Shown: piece by piece, positions 9,813 to 20,907 of the stretch
Layout of the letters: each line of letters begins with the position of its first letter
Position numbering within the stretch: the stretch's first letter is position 1
Assembly: GCA_033557465.1 (NCBI GenBank)
Contig: CM066031.1
Coordinates: 1,666,254,800 to 1,666,318,799 of the forward strand
Reading direction: 5' to 3'
From: Ichthyophis bannanicus
Taxonomy: Eukaryota; Chordata; Amphibia; Gymnophiona; Ichthyophiidae
DNA: 64,000 nucleotides
Translations under genes and position numbers: made by a program
Notes under the pieces: generated by a model
What the model was told of the DNA's origin: nothing
What the model saw: only the letters and a program-made list of their open reading frames with translations
The model's database searches: none

Positions 9813-11317
9813 TTTAGAGCCTGACAACTAGTGATGCTTGACTACTGTTTAAGTGACTATGTTATTTTTGCATACCAAATTTTAGGAGGGTAATTTTCTA
9901 AGGCCTTTACAAGAGCTAAACTGTTTAACCAGTGGGAATGTTTTTTTTGAAAACCTTTCTCCCTGTATGTGGATAAACTGCCCATAGTGCCAATGCACAT
10001 GAGAGAGAGCATTCCCAGGGGTGAGGTTGGGGAGGACTTGTACTTACTTACTTTTGGATTTTTCCAAATTATGCATGCATTTTTCTTGGAGAAACTGCCT
10101 GCACAAATTAGTAGACGTAAAGTTGAACAAGCAGTCGTCCTGAGGTAATTTTTAAAGCGAAAGGATACGTGTACTTTTACTTTAAAAAATGGGGTAAAGA
10201 CCCAGGCATAAAACACCCATAGGCTTTGCAATACCGTGGGAAAGTTACATAACCCCCTATATGTTCCCAAATAAGAAATTTTAAGAATGTGCACCTCCTA
10301 TTAAGATCCAAAAGAGAGATTACATATTATTTAGAGTTTCCCAGAGCTACAGTATGGGACACAACCATTAATAAATCCAGTCCAAAATATTTTATTTTCT
10401 CTTCACTAAATTTATGGAGTATACATACTAAGCTGCCATTTGTAACTAAGCCCCATGTTATTCAATGGGCTCTAGTTACAAATAGCATGCTTTAACCATT
10501 AGCCCGGCTTAGTAAACATACCCCTATGTCTCAAAAGCTTGCATCCTAAAACATGCAATTATTTGCTGGCTTTCTATTAACACATTCTAATTCTGGCAGG
10601 CTTTTTACTTGTTTGTTTCTTAACTCAAGATTTTCCTAGTGCCTAAATATTTGTATCTTTGTAGCTAATCATGTACACCTAATTTCTCATTAGTATTTTA
10701 AGACTTCTCCGTTTACTAGATTACACAGCTTTGACTTTCCTATTTTTGCCTTATTAGCTAATTTTGCAATTGGAGTCTAGCTAACTTTAAAAGTATAGAG
10801 GTGGGGTAATTTTGATGTGTTTAATAGGGTTATCCCTCACTTGGTTTGCAACTTGTTGTGCTGTAAAGGCTTGTGTGCATCAGTGATGCTGAGAACTAAA
10901 CTATCAGTAACTTAACTACTGGCAGGGTCTCCCAAGATGAACAGGTCTCAACTGAGGTCCCAGACTAAGACAAACCACTTATTTGGACATCAGCAGAATG
11001 GGACAGTGTTGGCGGCGGAGGATCACATTTCTGTGATAATGGCAACAACACATTGCAGAAAAAAGGCCTGGCAATATACTTCCATGTCTTGCTCTGAAAA
11101 CCCAATGGATAGACACAACAAAACAAATTGCACTTCAGTGCTGGAAGATGAGACCCCCAGGTCAGAAGGCACTCAACTGACTACTGGGGAGAAACTGAAG
11201 ACCTTTCAGAGTAAAGCCAGCATTTATGATGTGGTTGGATTAAAGCCTTTGGGATGTCTGACTGTTGATGTAGTTACACATGAAATGAGTCAGAAGCTGC
11301 AAAGATGTCTTACGTAT
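9813..11317. other. Unassigned DNA; last ~380 bp may be RTE leader
   Basis: 9890-10260 begins 'ggagggtaattttctaaggc', like the edge of other AT-rich repeats in the window. 10430-10520 contains 'cttagtaaacatacccc', the edge motif of the palindromes near 46440 and 49800. From about 10935 the DNA may be the 5' leader of the RTE that starts to code at 11318. A 127-codon frame there (10937-11320) has no domain. Confidence 0.4.
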
Positions 11318-11553
11318 TGAGATATTGAACATACGAAGCATGAACCAAGGGAAGTTGAAGGCAGTCAACAACTCGATCTGTTGGGTTAGTGAAAATGGAC
11401 TGGCATTGGGCATTTTGCATCTGATGTTCGCATGATGGAAATGAAAGACAAAGAAAAAATGGTGTTGTATTTATTATTAAGAAGAAACTTGCAAGAACTG
11501 TAATGAAATACAGTGCCATCAGTGAACGTTTAATTTTTGTTCGTCTATGAGGA

Positions 11554-12084
11554 ATGCCTATCAACACAACTATTATTCAGATATATGCCCCAACAACAGC
11601 TGCAGAAGAGGAGGAAGAAGTTGTTCAATTCTATGAACAAGTACAAACTGAAATTCACAGAACATGCAAACAGGATATCCTGATAGTCATGGGTGACTGG
11701 AATGCAAATGTTAGCAACAAAGAAGAAGGCAAAGTGGTTGAAAAATATGGATTTGACAGCGGAAAAGAAGCTGGAGAAAGAGTGATAGAATTCCGCAAGA
11801 CCAATGATCTATTCATCTCAAGCACCTTCTTCCAGCAACACAAGCGGCAACTATACACATGGACTTTACCAAATGGATTGTACAAAAATCAAATTGACTA
11901 CATCTGTGGATGTCAACGATGGAAAAGCTCAATAACAAAACCTGGAGCTAACTGTGGTGCAGTTCACCAACTACTAGTATGCATACGCAAGCTAAAGCTG
12001 AAAAAGAGCAAGCCACTCAAGAATGTAGCAAAATATGATCTTGAGAATATACCACCAGAATTCAAAGACCGCCTGCAAAATTGA
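11554..12084 (+). pseudogene. RTE endonuclease domain fragment
   Basis: The 176-residue frame covers the second half of an AP-like endonuclease: IQIYAPT near residue 10, VMGDWNANV near residue 50 (catalytic D and N), FFQQHKRQLYTWTLPNG and KNQIDYICGCQRWK near residues 95-125. The last motif, normally SDH, reads AVHQLL here, so the catalytic D is lost. The frame opens after a stop at 11548-11550, while upstream coding traces (IIKKKLARTVMKYSAISERL) show that the true start was further 5'. This is a dead copy. Confidence 0.8.
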
Positions 12085-12350
12085 TTTGCTGTTTTTGGAT
12101 AAAAATGTCAGAGCATCAGAAGAGTTATGGGATGACATCAAGAAAGTTGTGCTCGAAGAAAGTGAGAAGTCTCTACAAAAGGTGAAAAAGCAAAAACGGC
12201 CAAAATGGATGACTGAAGAAAACTCTGAAAATTGCCCAGAAATGCAGAGAAGCTAAAGCCAGAGGAGAAAGAGAGGCAATCACAGAACTCAACAGAGATT
12301 TCCAACATGCAGCAAGACTAGACAAGGAGACGCACTACAGCAATGCATGC

Positions 12351-12811
12351 ATGGAAATAGAATCTGAAACTACTAGAGGTAGAACAAGATTGGCTTTTCT
12401 AAAGCTGCAAGAGTTAAATAGAAAATTATTGCCTCAAATTGAAATGCTACAAGATGCTCAAAGATCCATGTTGAATGATACTGAGAAGATCAAGAAAAGG
12501 TGTAAAGAATATATAGAGTCATTATTCCATAAATATCAAGTGGACCAACAGCCATTTCAACCTGTACCTTATGATCAGGAACCATTGGTGATGAAAGAAG
12601 AAGTTAAAGCAACATTGAAAGTATTATCAAAGAACAAAACACCAGGCATTGATGTCATTCCCATTGAAGTATTACAGCAATCTGATGCAGCTCTTACCAT
12701 TCTTACAAGGCTCTGCCAGGAAATTTGGAGAACAACATCATGGCCACCTGACTGGAAAAGATCTGTGTTTATACCAATACTGAAGAAAAGGGATCCAACT
12801 GACTCTGGAAA
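12351..12811 (+). pseudogene. RTE linker and RT fingers fragment
   Basis: Residues 1-50 contain the linker typical of RTE (TTRGRTRLAFLKLQELNRKL). Residues 80-155 carry the start of the RT: KATLKVLSKNKTPGIDVIPIEVL and WPPDWKRSVFIPILKK. The frame then runs into the L2 insertion. The rest of the RT continues after 15370 with 'YRTIALN' and, at 15517-15729, FIDYSKTFDCINHEILWATL. Near 15850 the catalytic YADD reads NADD, so the enzyme is inactive. Confidence 0.8.
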
Positions 12812-13277
12812 TTTATTTATTTATTTAACCGTTTTTCTAAACCACTTTATCCTATGATCAAAGCGGCTTATGTTGTAGCAGAACATTTTACATTAAACAG
12901 GGAAATCAACTTGGAAAATCCATGATACATGTAATTGGGAGTAATTGTATACATCTGTAAATGTATGGAGGTTTAAGATAGGGGGAGTTTGTGGGAAACT
13001 GTGAGGGTGAGGCTAGAGGGGTATTGATTGGAAACTGGGGGGATGGGGGGCGAGAGTGGGTTATGTTGGTGGTAGCATTCTTTGAAGATATGGGTTTTGA
13101 GGGCTTTCTTGAAGGAAGCTGTATCGGTTGTAGTCCTTAGTTTTTCTGGGAAAGAGTTCCATAGGTGTGGTGCATAAAGAGCGAGAAGGCTCTCTTAGAT
13201 ATAGTAACGTTGGTTTTGTGAATATCAGCAATATATGTAGCATTTTCTTTGAGTTGGATCATCGTCCTCTGTTGTCA

Positions 13278-14511
13278 GGTATTTATTTATTTAACAGGTT
13301 TTTTATACCGCCTTTTCCTTAAATCAAAGCGGTTACAAAGACATACAAAAGCTAAACATAGGCATGGGAAGTGAAAGGTGGGATACATAACATGGTGAAC
13401 TATTACAAAAAACACAATGTAAAGAGGTTACAATTAATATGAGATGGTTAAGTGTCATAGCCGTAGTGCTCAATGAAAAGAACAAACTTTAGTTGTTTTC
13501 TGAATTCCTTCAGTTCCTCAATAGATCGTAGGTCGGGGGGGGAGAGAGTTCCATATTCGAGGGGCCGATAAGGAAAGAGCTCTTTGTGAGGTGAGTTTAC
13601 AGACTTTAGTATAGCTACTAGGGGTGCCGAGGGTGTCAGCTGTGGTTTTCCTTCTAGGTCTTTTGCTGGTGTTAGGGAATAAGAGGGCTTGGAGACTGAT
13701 TGCTGAAGTCTTATGTCTGATTTTGAATATATTGATGACCAACTTGTATCTGATACGGAGGCTTATTGGGAGCCAGTGGAGTTCTTTAAGGATTGGGGTG
13801 ATGTGGGCTTGAGTTGAAGAGCCGGCGATTATTCTGGCAGCTGTGTTCTGAGCCATCTGAAGTGGCTTGAGTGAGTGTTTCGGGATTCCGTTGTAAACAG
13901 GGTTACAGAAGTCAAGAATTGGAGTTATTAGAGCTTGACAGACTGAGCGGAAATGTTGTTGGGAGAGAAGGGGCTTCAGGCGTCTAATAATTTTCATTCT
14001 GTAGTAAGCGCTTTTAACAGTTCTTCTGATATGAGATTGAAGGTTGAGTCGCTTATCAAGGGTTACTCCGAGGTATCTTACTTCGTCCTTTAACGGTATT
14101 GTTGTATTTTTAAATTTAATAAAAGGTGGGGGGCTGAAGTCAGTGTTTCGAGTAATGATGAGAGCTTCTGTTTTGTTATGGTTCATGGCCAGGTTGTTGA
14201 GAGTAAGCCAGGCAGACATGTTGTCGAGGCAGTTTGTGATCTTGTTATAATCGGGGCTGTTCAGGTTGACTGTCGTGTAAATCATTATGTCATCAACATA
14301 AATAGTATAATCTATTTGATGGGCAACCATGATGTTGCAGATTGGTTGGATAAAAATGTTGAATAGAAGAGACGAAAGCGCAGAACCTTGGGGAACACCT
14401 TGTTTAATCTTAGTGGGTAGAGAGGTGACATTATTAATTTTTACCTTGAACTGCCTATCAGTTAAGTAAGATTTAAACCAATTTAGGACAGTGCCAGTAA
14501 TGCCAATGATC
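13278..14511 (-). mobile_element. Second L2-clade LINE nested inside the first
   Basis: The antisense 3' tail 'tatttatttatttaacaggt' with 'taccgccttttccttaaatc' starts at 13280. In sense orientation the coding part begins inside the RT domain at about 14511 (GTVLNWFKSYLTDRQFKVKI), so the copy is 5'-truncated. It splits the first L2 in the middle of its C-terminal domain. It is the youngest of the three nested LINEs. Confidence 0.8.
13518..14330 (-). pseudogene. L2 reverse transcriptase C-terminal fragment
   Basis: A frame of about 270 residues. It includes YVDDIMIYTTV near residue 11 (RT active site, YxDD kept), VRYLGVTLDKRLNLQSHI near 85-105, CQALITPILDFCNPVYNGIPK near 130, ITPILKELHWLPI near 180 and RALSLSAPRIWNSLPPRP at the end. 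These are the hallmark C-terminal motifs of L2-clade ORF2. Upstream, QGVPQGSALSSLLFNIFIQPI is readable in the same direction at about 14400-14335. It lacks the endonuclease and the N-terminal RT. Confidence 0.85.
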
Positions 14512-15370
14512 TAGATCAGGGTTTGTAAGTGTGGAGATGAGGAGTCATTGACGACTTTGAAGGTTGTGAGTATGGATTTGAACTTTATATGTTCTATAAT
14601 GGGGAGCCAGTGCAGTTGTTTGAGGAGAAGTGTGATGTGCTCTGTTCTGTTCTTCTTGCATTGAAGAGGGTTCATGCAGCCGTGTTGGGTGCAAGTTGGA
14701 GAGGGTCGATGGTTGAAAGATGATATTACAGTATTCGAAGTGGGGGAATATGGTTGCCTAGAGGACTGAGCAGAAGTCCTGATCAGAAAGGAGTAGTTTA
14801 AGATTCTTGATTGTTCTGTACTTGAAATATATGCTCTGAGTTATGTTTCGTATGTGTGTTTTAAAGGTGAAGTGATGATCCAAGGTAACTCCAAGGTATC
14901 ACATACTTTGTTTCACTTGGATATGTGTTCCATCAATAGATATGGAGGTCGGTGGTATGAAGCTAGTGTCTCTGGAAATGAACATGGTCTCCATCTTCTT
15001 AAGGTTTATGTTCAGGTTATGCCTTTTGCAGAGTCTGGAGAAGCAGCTTGTTATGGGCGTGGTGTTGGGATTTGATGTGTTGATAGGAGTGTAGATCATT
15101 ACATCATCCGAATAGATATGGTAAAGGATGTTGCAGGACTTTATTATGGTGCACATTGGTTGCAAGAAGAGGTTGAATAATAGTGATGAGAGTGTCGAGC
15201 CTTGTGGTACTCCTTGAGTTTGAGTATATGGGGAGGATTTTCTCTGATTTATTCTGACTTGCAGTTTGCGGTCTGTTTAAGTAGGACGTGAACCAGGAGA
15301 GGGGGGGCATCTGATAATCTAGTGGTTTGTAGTCGTTGAATTATGAGGTCATGTGTGATGGAGTCTAAAT

Positions 15371-16583
15371 TATCGAACAATTGCTCTGAACCTACATCAA
15401 GATTCTATTCAAGATCATTCAGCAGAGACTACAACTATACCTGGAACTGCCTGAAGTGCAAGTGGGATTCAGGAAAGTGCGAGGAACAAGAGACATCGTG
15501 GATGTGAGATGGATCCTTGAAAAGACAAAAGGATATCTATATGTGTTTTATTGACTACAGCAAGACTTTTGACTGTATAAACCATGAGATACTCTGGGCC
15601 ACATTAAGAAGTATGGGTATATCAGAACACATGATAGTTATTTTGCACAACCTTTACATTGATCAAAAAGCAACAGTATGGACGGAACAAGGAGAAACAG
15701 AATGGTTTAAAATCAGCAAAGGTATATGACAAGGCTGTATACTTCCCCTTATCTGTTTAATTTATATGCAGAACAAATCATCAGAGATGCAGGATTGTAT
15801 GAAGACAACTGAGGTGTAAAGATTGGTGGAGGACTCATCAACAAGCTTCGCAATGCAGATGACACCACAATACTAGCTGAAAGTGAAAATGAGATCAAGG
15901 AACATAGTCTTAAAATGGGCCTTCACCTTAACATAAAGAAGATAAAGATCCTGACAACTGGCAGAATCAATAAGTTCATTGTTGATGGAGAAGAAATTGA
16001 AATAGTGGACAACTTTAACCTGCTTGGATCAATGATTAATAACGAAATGACAGACGGTCAAGAAATTCAACGACACATTGCTCTTGGCAGAATGTCTATG
16101 AAGGAGCTAGGCAAGATTCTCCATACAAAGATTTGACTTGTCCAAGGCATGGTATTTTCAATAACATCATATGGATGCAAAAGTTGGACAGTGAAAAAGA
16201 TAGACAGGAAGAAAATCAATGCCTTTGAATTATGGTGTTGGCAAAGAATACTGTGTATTACCATGGGACTGCCTGAAGAACAAACTAGTCAGTAGTAGAG
16301 GAGATCAAACCTAAGCTTTCTTTAGAAGCTCGGATGATAAGACTTCGACTTTCATATTTTGAACACGTCATGCGAAGAGAGTGATCATTAGAGAAAGACA
16401 TCATGCTTGGCAAGGTTGAATGTCAACGTAAAAGAGGAAGGCCAGCAATGAGATGGATCGATACAGTAACAGCAGCTATTGTTGCCAGTCTGTCAACAAT
16501 GAGTCGCCTGTTGAAGACCAAACCCAGTTTAGGACAGCTATCCAGACTGTCGCCATGAGTCGACAACGACTCAACAGCACTTA
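15371..16583 (+). pseudogene. RTE reverse transcriptase palm and C-terminal region
   Basis: After the L2 insertion the RTE coding trace resumes in broken frames. Seen in order are the palm motif FIDYSKTFDCINHEIL (15545-15590), ISKGI then a stop where QGC follows, RNADDTTILAESE (about 15848-15886, Y to N in the active site), and IKKIKILTTGRINKF with IVDGEEIEIVDNFNLLGS (15930-16035). Last come SYGCKSWTVKKIDRKKINAF and the basic GKVECQRKRGRPAMRW block. At least one stop and several frameshifts are present. Confidence 0.75.
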
Positions 16584-16609
16584 ACAACAACAACAACAAC
16601 AACAACGGG

Positions 16610-16843
16610 GTTATACATACAGAAATTGCCTCTTATATATTTATATTCCCCTGTATATATGTTATTTACAAATATGTACAAAGTTTCCCAAAGTTAAATT
16701 CCCAGTTGACTAATCCTGTTATATGTAAACTTATCACAATATGTTGATTGTAATGAGTATTTCTGTTTAATGTAAACCGCGCTGATGAAAAAGAGTGCGG
16801 TATAAAAGAACAATAAATAAATAAATAAATAAATAAATAAATA
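16610..16843 (+). mobile_element. 5'-truncated L2 3' tail with (aaat)n
   Basis: 'tttaatgtaaaccgcgctga' followed by 'gtgcggtataaaagaa' and a long (aaat)n run (about 16803-16842) matches the 3' UTR of the L2 at 63050-63245. It sits directly behind the (aac)n tail of the RTE. Confidence 0.75.
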
Positions 16844-16844
16844 T

Positions 16845-17030
16845 TTAGCTCATGCTTTTCTAGTGGTAGTTAAAGGTTAATGACATTTGGGTACAGAAGT
16901 TATTTCCCTAACCCCATAGGGCTTATAATCTAAGTTTGCACCTAAGGCAATGGAGGGTTAGGAATTACAAAGAGTAGCAGTGAGATTTGAACCCTGACTT
17001 CCTTCTAATCGCTAGGCTACTCCTCAACCA
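16845..17030 (-). mobile_element. tRNA-derived SINE, antisense
   Basis: Read in antisense it has a tRNA-like head ('ggagtagcctagcgattaga') and a B box ('aagtcagggttcaaatctca'), then 'taaccctccattgccttagg' and 'gcccta'. It shares the core of the other SINEs but has a longer middle ('aaacttagattataagccct'). Confidence 0.7.
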
Positions 17031-17084
17031 TTTGACATATATGCATTTAACGTATGCATAGCAGTCAAATTCATGCATATGTAC

Positions 17085-17830
17085 TTATTGCTTTAATACT
17101 TCAATGGGAATGCCTTTATTGCCCAGTGCTTGTTCTTTGATCATGCTTTCAGTGCTGTTTCAACGTCTTTCATCATCTGCTGTTCCTGTTTTATAAGATA
17201 CAGGCTGAAACAGCTGTTGATCCACTTATTCGTTATGGTAAAATAATTAGGTGTATTCTTTCCACCTTTCTCTATCTTCTAAGCATTATTCGACAGGGAT
17301 CCTTGAGTGTCTTTTAGCATTTCCATTCAAGATTGGAATTTTCTCTTTAACTCTTACAGCTTTTGGAAAGCCAGTCTTGTTCTTCCTCTAATATTTTCTG
17401 ATTCTATTTCCTTACATGCATCATTGTAGCATTTCTCTACTTTATCTCATCTTGTTGCACTTTGGAAGTGTCTATTAAGTTCTGTGACTATCTCTCTTTC
17501 TCCTTTGCCTTTCTGCATTTCTGAGCAATTTTCAGTTTCTTCAGTTATCCCTTTTGGCCATTTTTGCTTTTTCATCTTTTGGAGAGTCTTCGCTCTCCAA
17601 GCACAACTGTCTTGGTGTCATCCCATAGCTCTTCTGATACTCTGTATCCAAAGCAGCAAATCAATTTTGCAGGCAGTCTTTAAATTCAGGTGATATATTT
17701 TCAAGATCATACTTTGCTATATTCATAAGTGGCTTGGTCCTTTTCAGCTTTTGTTTGAGTTTGCATACTAGTAGCTGGTGATCTGTAGCACAGTCAGCTC
17801 CAGGTTTTGTCTTTGTTATTCTTTTCAACC
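17085..17830 (-). mobile_element. RTE fragment, antisense
   Basis: The reverse complement reads ITKTKPGADCATDHQLLVCKLKQKLKR, PLMNIAKYDLENISPEFKD and, after decay, QQLFQPVSYKT. It ends in the 'attcccattgaagtatta' stretch. All align with 11935-12675 of the plus-strand RTE. Both ends of the LINE are missing. TDH is kept here where the other copy reads AVH. Confidence 0.75.
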
Positions 17831-18119
17831 CAGTGGAAGTTGGAAAGAATTATATAAAAGGGGTCAAGAATGTCTGCCTATCTGGGGGCTAAAAACTCTC
17901 TTAAAAATTAAGGAAATGGGATGATACTTGACATATGGAAAAAAAATGATAAAAAGTCACAGCAAACTCAAAAATAGACCACATTGGACTGGGAATTCCA
18001 GAGAAATAAGCCTTCAAAGCTAACCTAATGTACTGTATTTCTATGAGAAGGAGTTTCAGCTTCTGTAGCATAGAAACTTACATACAGTGAAACATAGCAG
18101 CCAGGGAATTTCTCTTTTC
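17831..18119. other. Unassigned spacer
   Basis: Nothing recognised. Confidence 0.4.
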
Positions 18120-18840
18120 AGTCTCCCTTGCCCTGTTCTCTACTCTCCCAATCCACCAAACTGCCCCACCCCCAAAAACTACACCCCCACAACTGCCCTA
18201 TGATACAAATAAATTATCCTTGTCACGCAAAACAACCTCCTGCAAATGCCTTATCACCCTGAAACTGTCCCACCCCAAAAAACTACACCACAACTACCTT
18301 GCCACACTGCAAATTGCCCCATTCAATAAACAACCACCTACAACTGCCCTATAAATCTGCAAACTATCCTACCCCCTAAAATGTACCCTCTTACCACTGC
18401 CCTACCTCCCCACAAACTGCTGCCCCACCACTCTGCCAACTGCCCTTCCCCAAAAAGCTGCCATACTGCAACTGCCCCATCTCTTAAAAAAAAACAAAAA
18501 AACTCCCTTGCCAACTGCCCTACCACTTCACAAAATGGCCCATTCCCAAAAAAAGCCCTCTGCAACTAAATGCACCTCTACACTAAATGCCCGGCATATT
18601 TCCCTCCACCCCACAAACTTCCTCCATGCTCAAATACTACTGCCCCGCTGTTTTCCCCCTAAAAAATGTATTCCCACATAATGGCTCCACCACCCTGCAA
18701 ACTGCTACACCTACCAAAAATATCCTCCTGTAACTGACCCCTCTCAAAAACTCCCCCCATGCAAATACCCCACCACCAAAAACTCCCCACTGTAACTGCC
18801 CCACCACAACTTTCACCAATCCTGAAAACTATATCCTTCA
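18120..18840. repeat. Degenerate C/A-rich minisatellite
   Basis: An irregular repetition of phrases such as 'caaactgccc', 'ccccaaaaaact' and 'ctgcaactgcccta' continues for about 700 bp. The unit is roughly 40-60 bp and the copies differ in length and sequence. The plus strand is almost free of G, giving strong strand asymmetry. Small antisense frames with repeated tryptophan and glycine are products of the repeat, not genes. Confidence 0.65.
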
Positions 18841-19068
18841 TAACAACTTCACCAAAGACACATGTTCACAGCACATATGTAATATGCAACAGAGATACAA
18901 ACATAATACACAAACACATGAACACCTCATAAACACAAAAACAGGGATTGCAAATAATTCCCTAGCTGTAATGTACTGTATTTTAAATTATTCATTTATA
19001 TATTTCATTTTCTTTGCTATTATTGCTAGTGTGAAAACTACTGACTGAATGGTGAAATTAGGCCTTAC

Positions 19069-19217
19069 CTGCTAATTGACGTTCCTTGAGTGATTCAAGT
19101 CCAGTCCCGACTTGTGGGTAGTCTCATCTCACTAGCATCTTGGAGATTGAGATTGTCATCTTTAATGACATCAGGATAGATAGGCAGCTGGCATCTCCCA
19201 CCAGACTCCAGTATCCT
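19069..19217. repeat. DIRS inverted terminal repeat, 3' copy
   Basis: Its reverse complement ('gatactggagtctggtggga', 'gatgccagctgcctatctat', 'caagtcgggactggacttga') aligns over about 150 bp with the plus strand from 23598. The divergence is moderate. Confidence 0.85.
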
Positions 19218-19564
19218 CTTGACAAAGCAGACTTGCGAGAGCAACAATTAAGAAAATATCATGTAACCACCATTTTGGTAACCCCATAACCTAACCCCAA
19301 CAGGCAGAAAAACCCCCTTAGAAGAGAAAAAAGATTGCTTTCCAAATAGTAGACCCATGATATGCGTCCGCACTCCAGCCAAGTCCATCTGGTCACAACA
19401 GATGCTGCAAGCTCCACTGCCTACATGTTTCATACTCTTCTTTCCTGTCCCTGTGTCAGAAGCATCAAACTCCCCAGGCCCATACCTATGGGATGACCAA
19501 CGTCAGGCCCGGCGATATCCTTTCCACTGCAAACCAAAAAAGGTGGGTCTGGCACTAGACTGGA

Positions 19565-19645
19565 GTCACACAAGGAATGTCAATTATCAGATAAGGCCTG
19601 ATTTCACCTTCCTTAATGTTCCTCCAATCCAGTCCCAACTTGTGG
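19565..19645. repeat. DIRS internal complementary region (ICR)
   Basis: The left half ('caaggaatgtcaattatcag') is the inverse complement of the outer edge of the 19069 repeat. The right half ('ttccttaatgttcctccaat', 'ccagtcccaacttgtgg') is the inverse complement of the outer edge of the 23745 repeat. DIRS elements are thought to use such a region to join their ends into a circle. Confidence 0.8.
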
Positions 19646-19662
19646 GATGCATAATAGCAGTA

Positions 19663-20570
19663 CTATATTTGGGAGGGATCTGCCAGCCCAGCCTGAAGAA
19701 CCACAGAACCAAACCTCACGTCCCCCAATGATTGAACATCGAGTCGGTAATTCTTCAAGAAGGAATGCAGAGACAACCAGGTTGCTGCCCTACAGATCTC
19801 TGCCCAGGAAGTGGCTTGTGGGCCCTCAACCCTCTGCTCAACTTCTTGTGCTGCAGCAAGTAAGTCAAAGAAATGGCCTCCCACACCCATCTCAAAATGG
19901 AGGCTTTAGAAGCTACCTCGCCTTTGCACGCACCTCCAAAGAGTATGAAAAGCTGATCGGACATCCTAAAAGACTCTGTTCTCTTCAAATAGCGCTGTAA
20001 CACCCTTCGAACATCCAAGCGATGCAAGAGGGGATCCTCCTTCATGCCACCTGCTCGTGAAAACACCGGCAGTATAATGGACCGATTGAGGTGAAAAACC
20101 AATAGCATCTTGGGAATGAAGGATGGCACTGGTCTTAGAACCACCTTCTCCTTTGCGAAGATAAGAAAAGGCGCCAGACACGAGAGCGCCTGAAGCTCCA
20201 ATATTCTCCTAGCTGAACAAATGGCCACCAGGAATGCCATCTTTACGGTAAGATCCTTCAAGGTACAGGCAGCCAACGTCTCAAAGGGTACCTCAGTCAG
20301 TACCGACCATACTAAACTGAAGTTCCAGGGAGGTACAATCGACCACACCGACGGTCAAACCTGCTTCACTGCCCACAAAAACTGGACCACATCTCAGTGC
20401 ACTGCCAGGGACATCCCTCGGACATTTCCCTGGTAACAAGAGATGGCTGCCACCTGCACTCGGACCAGACCCTTATCCATCCCCGCCTGCAAAAAGTCAA
20501 GAACATCTGGCACTGAGACTGCCAGGGGCCGACAGTGGTGATCCGCACACCAGCCCTCAAAGACTCTCCA
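19663..20570 (-). pseudogene. DIRS tyrosine recombinase
   Basis: Motifs in order: TLKDLTVKMAFLVAICSARRILELQAL (box I arginine), KVVLRPVPSFIPKM, LDVRRVLQRYLKRT, FILFGGACKGEVASKASI, WVWEAISLTY and, after a frame change, ATSWAEICRAATWLSLHSFLKNYRLDV with the likely nucleophilic tyrosine. The HxxR motif, KAHSTR in the copy at 41600, is damaged here: the frame reads RAHKPL and then shifts. The enzyme would insert the circular DNA copy but is inactive in this state. Confidence 0.8.
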
Positions 20571-20907
20571 CATGTGAATTTAAGCCAGTGAAGTAGAGCG
20601 CCATCTGGCTTTTAATAGCATTGAGATTACGAAGGCCAAATAGCCTCGCTTCCTCAATCTAGCCCACTCAAGAGTCAGGCTATAAGTGAGAATCGATCCA
20701 TTTGTGGCATCAGGATCAGACCCTACGACAACAAATCAGGTCGTATCAGTAGACGCCATGGACGGTTCACCGCCAGATGAAGCAGATTGACATACCATGG
20801 CCGTCAAAGCCAATCGGGAGCTACTAGAAGCACCAGCCCCAATGTGCCTCTATCCTCTGCACCACTTAACCTACGAGCACCCAGGTGGGAATAGAACAGC
20901 CCTTTGG

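Larger units (their letters stand above)
12811..15370 (-). mobile_element. L2-clade LINE, 5'-truncated, inserted in the RTE
   Basis: Two minus-strand blocks, 12811-13277 (3' end) and 14512-15370, form one L2 copy. The antisense 3' tail begins 'atttatttatttatttaacc' followed by 'aaagcggcttatgttgtagc'. Coding traces include IYSDDVMIYTP (RT active site, about 15100), NLNINLKKMETMFISR, LLKQLHWLPI and SRSLCTTPMELFP. The flanks 'gactctggaaat' (12801) and 'gagtctaaat' (15361) look like a decayed target duplication. The copy is interrupted by a second L2. Confidence 0.8.
11318..16607 (+). mobile_element. BovB-like RTE LINE, decayed and interrupted
   Basis: Coding traces run from the start of the endonuclease ('NIRSMNQGKL', 11318) through RT to the C-terminal region with 'GKVECQRKRGRPAMRWID' (about 16415), and end in an (aac)n tail at about 16583-16606. 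Motif order and wording match the RTE/BovB clade. An L2 LINE of about 2.56 kb (12811-15370) splits it between 'DSGN' and 'YRTIAL'. Many stops and frameshifts occur. It is a relic older than the L2 inside it. Confidence 0.85.

Noticed and set aside
10937..11320. 127-codon frame before the RTE endonuclease, considered as an RTE ORF1
   Set aside because: No coiled coil, finger or basic domain is recognisable, and it looks like leader sequence.
18338..18841. Repeated short frames rich in Gly/Trp/Val
   Set aside because: Generated by the minisatellite on the G/T-rich strand.
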